Source of the DNA: Hydrogenimonas thermophila
Lineage (GTDB): Bacteria > Campylobacterota > Campylobacteria > Campylobacterales > Hydrogenimonadaceae
Direction: 5' to 3'
Assembly: GCF_900115615.1 (NCBI RefSeq)
Contig: NZ_FOXB01000017.1
Span: forward strand, 1 to 43,142
DNA length: 43,142 nt
Shown here: positions 36,276 to 43,142 of the stretch, in pieces
Numbering within the stretch: position 1 is the stretch's first letter
How the letters are laid out: every line of letters begins with the position of its first letter
The notes under the pieces: generated by a model
Told to the model about the DNA's origin: nothing
Databases searched by the model: none
Seen by the model: only the letters and a program-made list of their open reading frames with translations
Program-made: the position numbers and the translations under genes

Positions 36276-36299
36276 TTCATAATAATGAGATTCTACAAT

Positions 36300-36374
36300 G
36301 CGGGAGTAGCTCAGTGGTAGAGCACAACCTTGCCAAGGTTGGGGTCGCGGGTTCGACCCCCGTCTCCCGCTCCA
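36300..36374 (+). tRNA. tRNA-Gly(GCC)
   Basis: A 75-nt tRNA: acceptor GCGGGAG pairs with CTCCCGC, the anticodon loop TTGCCAA gives GCC, and the T arm is GCGGG-TTCGACC-CCCGT. CCA is encoded. It lies 24 bp after tRNA-Leu. Its 3' end is almost joined to the flgA frame, so flgA transcripts probably arise by read-through and processing. Confidence 0.97.
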
Positions 36375-36379
36375 TCTTC

Positions 36380-37252
36380 ATATTTTTTTTACTTCTTCTT
36401 TTTTTTACAAACTCTTTTGCTAAACAGTTTGAATTAAAATCATATTATACTTTTGAATCTTCTTGTATAACACTAAGTACTTTAGGAGTGTATGATTCAA
36501 ACAATTCTTGCATTATAAAACTATCTAACAGTAGAAACAGATGGGAAATTCCAAGCTTTAAACTGATTAATGCTTTAAATAAAATTGGAATTTCTGTTAA
36601 ACGTCCATCATCTAGCACAATTATATTTGAAAAAAAAATACACCTTGATCTTTCATCTCTAAAAAAAGAGTTGAAAAAGTTATATTTACAAAAGTACCAT
36701 ACTATGCAAATAAAAAATATATCTATATTTCCAACAAGCCATAACACTGAAAACTTTATTTTTGATCCTTCAAAGTGTTCTATTAACTTATCAAGAGCAA
36801 TGCTGAAAAGAAATAGAGGAACATTTGTTGTTAAATGCAACAAAAAAAGCTACTTTTTTAAATTTTATATAGATGCCACTATTGATGTTTATAAAGCGAA
36901 TCATCAAATAAAAAAAGATAAAATAATAGATTCAAAAGCTATAAGAAAAGAGAGAATTATTTTTAAAACCATCTACTCTCTTCCAATATACAACTTGGAA
37001 GAAAAAGAGATCATGGCAAAGCAAAATATTGCACAAGACAAGATTATAACTTCATCTATGGTAGTACCAGTCCCAGCTGTAAAAAAACATGAAACAGTAA
37101 ACTGTTTTATTCAAGATGGTGCCGTGCATATTGAGTTTAATGCTGAAGCTATGCAAAATGGATATATAGGCGATGAAATAGTTTTAAAAAGAGAAGATGG
37201 ACGAACCATAAAAGGTGTAGTTTTGAGAAAAAATTTGGTTGAAATCAAATGA
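36380..37252 (+). CDS. flgA: Flagellar basal-body P-ring formation protein FlgA (start uncertain)
   Basis: About 290 residues. The N-terminal part is a signal peptide ([13 protein letters not shown]) and the C-terminal third is the SAF domain typical of Flg[18 protein letters not shown], then [19 protein letters not shown] and [19 protein letters not shown]. FlgA is a periplasmic chaperone for the P ring. There is no ATG, GTG or TTG between the tRNA-Gly end (36374) and the signal peptide. Candidates are ATA at 36380, ATC at 36374, or a GTG inside tRNA-Gly at 36314, which would give a longer basic leader. I set the start at 36380 as a place-holder. The stop overlaps ubiX by 4 nt. Longer than the roughly 220 residues usual for FlgA. 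Confidence 0.75.
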   Translation: MFFLLLLFFTNSFAKQFELKSYYTFESSCITLSTLGVYDSNNSCIIKLSNSRNRWEIPSFKLINALNKIGISVKRPSSSTIIFEKKIHLDLSSLKKELKKLYLQKYHTMQIKNISIFPTSHNTENFIFDPSKCSINLSRAMLKRNRGTFVVKCNKKSYFFKFYIDATIDVYKANHQIKKDKIIDSKAIRKERIIFKTIYSLPIYNLEEKEIMAKQNIAQDKIITSSMVVPVPAVKKHETVNCFIQDGAVHIEFNAEAMQNGYIGDEIVLKREDGRTIKGVVLRKNLVEIK

Positions 37253-37788
37253 GATTAGTTGTTGCTATAACAGGTGCAAGCGGTGCACATCTTGGAATGA
37301 AAATATTAGATCTTTTACCTAAAAGTATTACTCCCTATCTAATAGTCTCAGAACACGCAAAAGAAGTTTTAAAACATGAGCCTGTGCATATGTATGACAA
37401 TAAAGATATATCTGCTCCAATAGCATCAGGCTCTTTTCCGAGTGATGCTATGATTATTGCACCTTGCAGTATGAATACACTTGCCAAAATCTCTTGCGGT
37501 ATTGCTGATAACCTGGTTACACGCACTGCATCTGTAATGATTAAAGAGCAAAGACCATTGCTACTAGCACCAAGAGAGATGCCTCTTAGTGCAATAGCAT
37601 TAGAAAATATGCTTAAACTTTCACGTATTGGCATCACCATAGCGCCTCCAATTTTAGGGTATTACAGTGAACAAAATAGCCTAGATGAAATGGAAAACTT
37701 CATTATAGGAAAATGGTTTGACCTACTTGGTATAGAACACAATCTTTATAAACGTTGGAAAATAGAGGAAGCAGATCTTGAAAATTAA
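37249..37788 (+). CDS. ubiX: Flavin prenyltransferase UbiX
   Basis: A 179-residue enzyme that prenylates FMN to make the cofactor of UbiD decarboxylases. It starts [20 protein letters not shown] (FMN loop), has IIAPCSMNTLAKISCGIADNL-like motifs and PLLLAPREMPLSAIALENM, all hallmarks of UbiX. Used in ubiquinone or menaquinone (futalosine) synthesis. Its ATG overlaps the flgA stop by 4 nt and its end overlaps coaD by 11 bp. No ubiD is in the window. Confidence 0.95.
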   Translation: MRLVVAITGASGAHLGMKILDLLPKSITPYLIVSEHAKEVLKHEPVHMYDNKDISAPIASGSFPSDAMIIAPCSMNTLAKISCGIADNLVTRTASVMIKEQRPLLLAPREMPLSAIALENMLKLSRIGITIAPPILGYYSEQNSLDEMENFIIGKWFDLLGIEHNLYKRWKIEEADLEN

Positions 37789-38260
37789 AAGAGCAATCTA
37801 TCCAGGAACATTTGATCCTATTACAAATGGTCATATGGATATTATTAAAAGAGCAGCTAATCTGTTTGATGAAATTATTGTCGCCGTTGCAAAGTCAAAT
37901 GAAAAAGGACCAATGTTTTCACACAAACAGCGCATTGAAATGGCAAAAGTTGCTTGTGAATCTATTGATAATGTCAAGGTTAAAGGTTTTTCAAACCTTT
38001 TAGTTGAGTTTTGCCATCAAATGGATGCAAAGATCATTATTCGCGGTTTACGTTCATTTAGTGATTTTGAGTATGAACTGCAAATGGGCTATGCCAATAC
38101 ATCACTGTCTTCAGAAATAGAGACAATTTACCTTATGACAAGCCTTGAGCACTCTTTTATAAGCTCTTCCATAGTACGTTCCATACTCAAGCATAACTCA
38201 TCTTGTGCACATTTAGTACCACCACAAGTAAATAAAATCATCATAGAAGAGTCAAAATAA
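37778..38260 (+). CDS. coaD: Phosphopantetheine adenylyltransferase
   Basis: A 160-residue nucleotidyltransferase in CoA synthesis (fourth step). The ATP motif GTFDPITNGH lies at residues 10-19 and ISSSIVRSI near residue 126 is the second signature. Translation starts at TTG 37778, after AGAGGAA about 8 nt upstream; the start lies within the end of ubiX. The stop shares one base with the tmk start (TAATG). Confidence 0.96.
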   Translation: MKIKRAIYPGTFDPITNGHMDIIKRAANLFDEIIVAVAKSNEKGPMFSHKQRIEMAKVACESIDNVKVKGFSNLLVEFCHQMDAKIIIRGLRSFSDFEYELQMGYANTSLSSEIETIYLMTSLEHSFISSSIVRSILKHNSSCAHLVPPQVNKIIIEESK

Positions 38261-38838
38261 TGTATATAGTTTTTGAAGGAATTGATACCGTAGGAAAAAG
38301 TACGCAAATTGAACGTATTGCAAAAAACTTTCCAGATGCTATAGTTACAAAAGAGCCAGGAGGCACTCCTCTTGGTAAGAAGATTAGAAAGATTGTGCTT
38401 GATGAGGGAGGTATTCAGCCAAGAAGCGAAATATTGCTATTTCTTGCAGACAGAGCTGAACATACAGAAAGTCTGATCCGCCCAAATCTTGACAAAATGA
38501 TTTTAAGTGACCGTTCATTTATTTCAGGCATAGCTTATGCTCATGTACATGAAAAAATAGAGATTGAAAAACTGTTAGAGTTAAATAGATTTGCGACTGA
38601 CTCAATTTTTCCAGATCGCATAGTTCTGTTTACCATAGATGAAACAACACTAAAATCACGACTAGGCTCTAAAACAAGTGATGCAATAGAGGTTAGAGGA
38701 ATTGATTATATGATGCAGGTACAACAAACAATGATCGATATTGTAGATTCTCTTGGCATTGATCATATTAAAATTGATGCGAAGTTGCCAATAGATGAAA
38801 TAACCCAAAAAATTATAAACTATATCAAGCAAGGATAA
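38260..38838 (+). CDS. tmk: Thymidylate kinase
   Basis: A 192-residue kinase making dTDP from dTMP. The P-loop FEGIDTVGKSTQ is at residues 5-16, the DR motif in LSDRSFISGIAYA and the catalytic lid region follow. The lid has R and L residues (LKSRLG) like the short bacterial type. Length is a little short of the usual 200-210. It is tightly coupled to coaD (one shared base) and precedes hisS by 7 bp. Confidence 0.95.
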   Translation: MYIVFEGIDTVGKSTQIERIAKNFPDAIVTKEPGGTPLGKKIRKIVLDEGGIQPRSEILLFLADRAEHTESLIRPNLDKMILSDRSFISGIAYAHVHEKIEIEKLLELNRFATDSIFPDRIVLFTIDETTLKSRLGSKTSDAIEVRGIDYMMQVQQTMIDIVDSLGIDHIKIDAKLPIDEITQKIINYIKQG

Positions 38839-38845
38839 AGAAATC

Positions 38846-40060
38846 ATGATTCAAGCATTAAGAGGAATGAAAGATATTTTATCACCTGATAATGAGCGGT
38901 TTGAATTTATCATAGAGACTGCAAGTCGTATTGCAAAACGGTATGGGTATCAATATATTGAAACACCTCTTTTAGAAGAGACTGCCCTATTTAAAAGAAG
39001 TGTTGGTGAAAGTAGTGATATTGTCGGAAAAGAGATGTATCAATTTATTGACAAAGGTGGTCATGATGTCTGTTTGCGTCCAGAAGGAACTGCCGGTGTA
39101 GTAAGAGCTTTTATTCAAAATAAACTCGATAAAAAAGGCGGTATCAACAGATTTTTCTACTATGGACCAATGTTTCGATATGAGCGTCCTCAAAAAGGTA
39201 GACTGCGTGAATTTCACCAGTTTGGATGCGAAAGTTTTGGTGAAACAAGTGTTTATGAAGACTTTACAATCATTTTAATGATCAAAGATATTTTTGATGC
39301 ACTAGGCATTGGATACAGAATAAAAATAAACTCTCTTGGGTGTCCTGAGTGTATGCCAGGGTATCGTAAAAACCTTATTAAACATTTGCAAGATATACAA
39401 GATGGTTTATGCGAAGATTGCCAAAGACGAATTGAGACAAATCCTATTCGCGTGCTTGATTGTAAAGTTGAAGCTTGCCAAAATCTCTTAAAAGAGTCAC
39501 CTGTTATTGTAGAGAATCTGTGTGAGGAGTGTGACAGCGACTTTAACAAACTTATAGAAATGCTAAAATCGCATAACTTGCCTTTTGAACTAGACTCAAA
39601 ACTTGTTCGTGGGCTTGACTACTATACACGCACAGCATTTGAGTTTGTAAGCGATGAGATAGGAGCGCAAAGCGCTATTGCTGGTGGTGGACGTTACAAC
39701 CGACTGGTTGAGTTTTTAGATGGAAAACCTACACCAGCAGTCGGTTTTGCATTGGGAATAGAGAGAATTATAGAGCTTGTTAAAATGCCTGAAGCTAAAA
39801 GAGATGGACTCTATCTGGGTATTATGGAGCCTGAAGCTATAAATACTATACTTGAACTCGCTCATATTCAGCGCCAAAACCAAAAGGTATATACTGAGTA
39901 CAATAAAAAGTCACTCAAAGCTCACCTAAAAGCTGCTGACAGACTGGGTGTTAAGAAGTGTGCTATTATTGGAGAAGATGAGCTTAAAGCAGGTGAAATA
40001 TGGGTAAAAGATCTTGAGACAAAAGAGGAGAAACGTATTGCCATCAACCAGTTTAACTGA
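38846..40060 (+). CDS. hisS: Histidyl-tRNA synthetase
   Basis: A 404-residue class II synthetase. Motif 1 (QYIETPLLEETALF), motif 2 (FRYERPQKGRLREFHQFGCE) and motif 3 (PAVGFALGIERI) are clear, as are the His-specific LVRGLDYYTRTAFEF and AGGGRYNRLVEF segments. A four-Cys region CPECMPG then CEDCQRRIE may bind zinc. The ATG lies 7 bp after tmk. Its last 23 bp overlap the speA start region. Confidence 0.97.
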   Translation: MIQALRGMKDILSPDNERFEFIIETASRIAKRYGYQYIETPLLEETALFKRSVGESSDIVGKEMYQFIDKGGHDVCLRPEGTAGVVRAFIQNKLDKKGGINRFFYYGPMFRYERPQKGRLREFHQFGCESFGETSVYEDFTIILMIKDIFDALGIGYRIKINSLGCPECMPGYRKNLIKHLQDIQDGLCEDCQRRIETNPIRVLDCKVEACQNLLKESPVIVENLCEECDSDFNKLIEMLKSHNLPFELDSKLVRGLDYYTRTAFEFVSDEIGAQSAIAGGGRYNRLVEFLDGKPTPAVGFALGIERIIELVKMPEAKRDGLYLGIMEPEAINTILELAHIQRQNQKVYTEYNKKSLKAHLKAADRLGVKKCAIIGEDELKAGEIWVKDLETKEEKRIAINQFN

Positions 40061-41912
40061 TCCAAAAAAGAGCTATGGAATCCACGTTTGGGGAGAAGGA
40101 AACTTTATTGTTGAAGATGGCGTAGTTAAAGTAAACTATGGAAACAAACCATCTTTAATTGATCTAACTAAAGGTATGCGTGAAAAGGGATATAAAGGAC
40201 CTCTTCTATTCCGTTTTCCGCACCTTGCAGCACAAAATGTTCGTACTCTCTTTAAACATTTTGAAAGAGCAAAAAAAGAGTTTAACTACAAAGGCAAATT
40301 TAAAGCCGTATTTCCACTAAAGGTAAATCAATTCCCCGGATTTGTCATACCTTTAATGGAAGCTACAAAAGATTTAGAGTATGGTCTTGAAGCCGGTAGT
40401 AAAGCTGAGTTAATCTTAGCTATGAGCTATACAAATTTAGGCAAACCAATTACAGTAAACGGCTTTAAAGATAGAGAGATGATAAGTATGGGCTTTTTAG
40501 CCGCTAAAATGGGTCATAACATTACTCTGACAATTGAGGGGATCAATGAACTAGAACTTATCATAAAAGAGGCAAAACGTTTAGGCTCCCCTACTCCAAA
40601 GATAGGACTTCGCATACGTCTTCATACTGGAGGAATTGGCATATGGGCTAAAAGTGGTGGCTACAGTTCAAAGTTTGGACTAACATCTACTGAACTGCTT
40701 GAAGCAATGGATCTGCTAAAAGAGCATAAACTTACAGATAGACTCTCTATGATCCACTTTCATATAGGTTCACAAATGAACCATATCTCTCCGCTGAAAA
40801 AGGCTATTAGAGAGGCTGGTAACATCTACGCAGAGCTAAGAAAAATGGGGGCTGACAACCTTCATGCCATCAATATTGGTGGTGGATTGGCAGTTGAATA
40901 TAGTCAACAAGAGGGACAATCTAGCAGAAACTATACTCTTGAAGAGTTTACAAATGATGTTGTCTTTTTGCTTAAAGAGATTGCAAATGCAAAAGATGTA
41001 CAAGAACCTACAATTTTTACAGAATCTGGACGATATGTAGCCGCCAACCACGCTGTTTTAGTTGCACCGGTTCTAGAACTTTTTAGCCAAGAGTATAGTG
41101 AAGAGATTTTACGTTTAAAAGAGAAAAATCCACCTTTGGTACAAGAGCTTTATGACCTGTATAGATCGATCTCAACCAAAAATGCCAGAGAGTATCTTCA
41201 CGATGCACTGGATCATATGGAGTCTCTTTTAACTCTATTTGACTTAGGCTATATTGACCTAACAGATAGAGCCAATACAGAAACTTTGGTACATCTCATC
41301 ATTAAAAAAGCACTTGATCTTTTACGTAACAAACCATCAAAAGAGATCAAAGCAATCTTAGATCGTGTTCAAGAGAGATACCTTGTAAACTTCTCACTTT
41401 TTCAGTCACTTCCAGACTACTGGGGACTTGGACAAAACTTTCCAGTTATGCCACTAGATAGACTAGATCAAGCACCTACAAGGTCAGCAAGCCTTTGGGA
41501 CATTACCTGTGACAGTGATGGAGAGATTGCCTTTAACCTAGACAACCCACTCTACCTACACGATGTAGATGTTGAAAATGAAGAGTATTTTCTTGGATTT
41601 TTTAAAGTCGGAGCATATCAAGAGATTCTTGGAATGAGACATAACCTTTTTACACATCCAACAGAAGCAACTGTAGCTTTTGATGAAGATGGCAACTATA
41701 CTATAAGTGAAATTACAGAAGCACAAAATATTCTTGATGTACTAGATGACATAGACTATGATACTAAAGAGATAGAGCGTCGAATTAGAAAGTTGTTAGA
41801 AGAGTCAAACACTATTGCTGAAGATGAGAAAAAAGAGATACTTGGAGAACTTTACCTCTACTTAAGTGAAAATGGTTATCTTAGAACCATTAATTTTTCA
41901 GAAGGAGGCTAA
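40038..41912 (+). CDS. speA: Biosynthetic arginine decarboxylase
   Basis: A 624-residue PLP enzyme making agmatine from arginine for polyamine synthesis. The PLP lysine is K95 in VFPLKVNQ; the glycine loop is INIGGGLAVEY; HFHIGSQ carries the His that stacks on PLP; and the acidic and Cys active-site motif is TCDSDGEI. Length is as in other SpeA proteins. I chose TTG 40038 because GAGGAG lies 7 nt upstream (40025-40030). This places the start 23 bp inside hisS. It precedes cysE by 2 bp, so amino acid and polyamine genes are in one operon. Confidence 0.96.
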   Translation: MPSTSLTDPKKSYGIHVWGEGNFIVEDGVVKVNYGNKPSLIDLTKGMREKGYKGPLLFRFPHLAAQNVRTLFKHFERAKKEFNYKGKFKAVFPLKVNQFPGFVIPLMEATKDLEYGLEAGSKAELILAMSYTNLGKPITVNGFKDREMISMGFLAAKMGHNITLTIEGINELELIIKEAKRLGSPTPKIGLRIRLHTGGIGIWAKSGGYSSKFGLTSTELLEAMDLLKEHKLTDRLSMIHFHIGSQMNHISPLKKAIREAGNIYAELRKMGADNLHAINIGGGLAVEYSQQEGQSSRNYTLEEFTNDVVFLLKEIANAKDVQEPTIFTESGRYVAANHAVLVAPVLELFSQEYSEEILRLKEKNPPLVQELYDLYRSISTKNAREYLHDALDHMESLLTLFDLGYIDLTDRANTETLVHLIIKKALDLLRNKPSKEIKAILDRVQERYLVNFSLFQSLPDYWGLGQNFPVMPLDRLDQAPTRSASLWDITCDSDGEIAFNLDNPLYLHDVDVENEEYFLGFFKVGAYQEILGMRHNLFTHPTEATVAFDEDGNYTISEITEAQNILDVLDDIDYDTKEIERRIRKLLEESNTIAEDEKKEILGELYLYLSENGYLRTINFSEGG

Positions 41913-41914
41913 AG

Positions 41915-42616
41915 TTGCCATCTCTCTTTCGGCTAATAATGGAAGATATAAACAGTGTCTATAAAAATGACCCTGCAATACACTCTCGCATAGAGATTTT
42001 CTTTAACTATCCGGGTGTATGGGCTATTGCAAACTATCGTATAGCAAATTGGCTATATAAAAAAGGTTTTCGTCTAATTGCAAGAATGTGGATGGGAATA
42101 TCTCAAATCTTTACCAACATAGACATTCACCCTGCCGCAACTATTGGTAGAAGAGTTTTCATAGATCACGGCATCGGTGTTGTAATTGGTGAAACTGCTA
42201 TTATAGGTGATGATGTTACTATATATCAAGGGGTTACTCTTGGTGGTGTTTCACTAAGCTCTGGAAAACGTCACCCTACAATTGAAAGCGGTGTAGTTAT
42301 AGGTGCAGGAGCAAAAGTACTTGGAAACATTACTATTGGATACAACAGTAAAATAGGTGCAAACTCTGTTGTCATAAAATCTGTACCACCAGAATCAACA
42401 GCAGTTGGAATACCTGCCCGTGTAGTAACAAAAGGACGAGACAAAAGTCCTCTAAGCCACAACAAGCTTCCAGATATAAACAAAGAGCTGTTTGAGTATC
42501 TTCTAAAACGTGTAGCCGTCATTGAGCATATTTTAGCCCCAGAGCATAAAGAGTTACTAGAAGAAGATCAAAAACTTGATGAGATATACCAAGCATTCCT
42601 CAAATCTATGAAGTAG
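41915..42616 (+). CDS. cysE: Serine O-acetyltransferase
   Basis: A 233-residue left-handed beta-helix acetyltransferase that activates serine for cysteine synthesis. The N-terminal helical domain has DPAIHSRIEIFFNYPGVWAI; hexapeptide repeats follow with IHPAATIGRRVFIDHGIGVVIG-type turns and the GVTLGG loop, and SGVVIGAGAKVLGNITIG. The catalytic His lies in FIDHG. Translation starts at TTG 41915 with GGAGG about 6-7 nt upstream. The C-terminal tail is longer than in the short bacterial forms. Confidence 0.95.
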   Translation: MPSLFRLIMEDINSVYKNDPAIHSRIEIFFNYPGVWAIANYRIANWLYKKGFRLIARMWMGISQIFTNIDIHPAATIGRRVFIDHGIGVVIGETAIIGDDVTIYQGVTLGGVSLSSGKRHPTIESGVVIGAGAKVLGNITIGYNSKIGANSVVIKSVPPESTAVGIPARVVTKGRDKSPLSHNKLPDINKELFEYLLKRVAVIEHILAPEHKELLEEDQKLDEIYQAFLKSMK

Positions 42617-42651
42617 TACGACACAATGTTGTCATCCATATAAACTAAAAT

Positions 42652-42675
42652 TCCTCTATCACACTAGATAGAGGA
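42652..42675 (+). promoter_or_regulatory. Hairpin over the Shine-Dalgarno of the last gene
   Basis: TCCTCTATC (42652-42660) and GATAGAGGA (42667-42675) form a 9-bp perfect stem with a 6-nt loop. The right arm contains the GAGG of the ribosome-binding site GAGGAG used by the gene at 42682. The hairpin can hide that site, or serve as the end of the speA-cysE transcript; no T run follows. Confidence 0.55.
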
Positions 42676-42681
42676 GAAAAG

Positions 42682-42999
42682 ATGGCTTCAGTTAAAAATA
42701 TTAGACGTAGAAAATCCAACAACAGAATTGGAAACCTATCTTCATTAATTGAAGTAGAAGAGTTAGCAAGTGTAAGATATCTTGTCTCTCATATTATTAA
42801 AACATTCAACCTTGAAACGAAAGTAGTAACTGAACACGGCTTTAACAGAGACTCCATTGCAGAAATTCTTGAATTGAGCCATCTAGAAGATAAATGCTAT
42901 GAAAACAGAACTGAAGTCATTATCTCTCTTAAAAAGAGATGCAATGAAATTTTAAGTGAGTATGAGCATATTTTCTACCCTCGTATAATACATTTATAG
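42682..42999 (+). CDS. Small basic hypothetical protein
   Basis: A 105-residue protein with a basic start (MASVKNIRRRKSNNRIG), then a helical part with charged residues (LIEVEELASVRYLVSHIIKT, later DSIAEILELSHLEDK, and ISLKKRCNEILSEYEH). There is no signal peptide or membrane segment. I do not recognise the family. The strong GAGGAG ribosome-binding site 6 nt before ATG lies in a hairpin (42652-42675). The gene is followed by a 12-bp inverted repeat. A nucleic-acid-binding role is possible from the basic N-terminus only. Confidence 0.7.
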   Translation: MASVKNIRRRKSNNRIGNLSSLIEVEELASVRYLVSHIIKTFNLETKVVTEHGFNRDSIAEILELSHLEDKCYENRTEVIISLKKRCNEILSEYEHIFYPRIIHL

Positions 43000-43000
43000 A

Positions 43001-43054
43001 AATAATTTAGAGATTTTCATCCAAAAAGGATTGAAAAATTAACTCTAAATTATT
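43001..43054 (+). repeat. 12-bp inverted repeat after the last gene
   Basis: AATAATTTAGAG (43001-43012) pairs with CTCTAAATTATT (43043-43054); between them CATCC-AAAAA-GGAT forms an inner small hairpin. It begins right after the stop at 42999, so it is probably the terminator or 3' structure of that gene. The last 88 bp of the window show no gene that I can support. Confidence 0.5.
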
Positions 43055-43142
43055 ACTATCAAGAATGAAGAAATTAGACTTCAGATCTTTAACTTAATCA
43101 CAGTCTAACCAAAGAGCTAAAAAGTCTTTTTATACCCCCTGT

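Noticed and set aside
36167-36375. Protein frame open through both tRNA genes into flgA
   Set aside because: The residues come from tRNA sequence; two well-formed tRNAs explain this stretch. Only a start very near the tRNA-Gly end or the GTG in it is kept as a possibility.
43074-43108. TTAGACT/AGTCTAA repeat at the right edge
   Set aside because: Seven base pairs around a 21-nt loop in AT-rich DNA is expected by chance; the window ends too soon to judge it.
1-43142. CRISPR array, prophage or rRNA genes
   Set aside because: No regularly spaced repeats, no phage structural or integrase genes and no rRNA sequence were seen anywhere in the window.

Overview
The window is chromosomal DNA from a Campylobacterota (Epsilonproteobacteria) bacterium, most likely a free-living, flagellated, AT-rich member of the Sulfurimonas/Sulfurovum type. 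I cannot fix the genus. The gene orders murF - alpha/beta hydrolase - ddl - ruvA - fapA - murJ - cysS, ftsK - flgL, and flgA - ubiX - coaD - tmk - hisS match, from memory, the order in Campylobacter relatives. AcnB-type aconitase, a cytosolic chemoreceptor with a CZB domain, speA followed by cysE and a sigma54 promoter before flgL fit the same group.

Layout. 1-526: the edge of an ISAs1-type insertion sequence (N-terminal part of a transposase, minus strand), then a REP-like cluster of three tandem palindromes inside a pair of 12-bp inverted repeats. 527-6262: a secreted nuclease/phosphatase-fold protein, a TauE/SafE-type membrane protein, DgkA, an HD phosphohydrolase, an inositol-monophosphatase operon with a Sel1 protein, a HIT protein and a small membrane protein. 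6243-16579 (all minus): fapA, ruvA, ddl, a decayed PIN toxin-antitoxin pair, msbA, a tyrosine-phosphatase-like gene, a hydrolase, murF and TRAP permeases dctQM, mostly with 4-nt overlaps or short gaps. 16664-19463 (plus): murJ-cysS, ended by a strong bidirectional hairpin. 19516-26966 (minus): a FAD oxidoreductase with a TlpD-like chemoreceptor, glyS, a hypothetical, a cupin, dtd, a 49-residue membrane microprotein, trmL, an SDR and a DUF6868-like protein. 27162-35646: wrbA (plus), then a FliL-like protein, acnB, ftsK and flgL (minus). 35764-42999 (plus): HU, tRNA-Leu(CAA), tRNA-Gly(GCC), flgA-ubiX-coaD-tmk-hisS-speA-cysE and a small basic hypothetical.

Most genes are conserved housekeeping: cell envelope (murF, ddl, murJ, msbA, dgkA), translation (cysS, glyS, hisS, dtd, trmL, two tRNAs), cofactors and nucleotides (coaD, ubiX, tmk), flagella and chemotaxis (flgL, flgA, FliL-like, fapA, chemoreceptor), chromosome maintenance (ruvA, ftsK, HU) and central metabolism (acnB, speA, cysE).

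I found no clearly novel multi-gene system. The best points for a second look are two conserved genes without a usable ATG/GTG/TTG start (ftsK, with an AUU at ideal distance from a Shine-Dalgarno, and flgA, whose frame runs out of tRNA-Gly), the REP/MITE-like element at the left edge, the decayed PIN toxin next to an intact antitoxin, the microprotein coupled to both trmL and dtd, the chemoreceptor-oxidoreductase pair, and a hairpin that covers the ribosome-binding site of the last gene. No stretch longer than about 300 bases lacks a feature; the longest gap between genes (269-526) holds the REP-like element.
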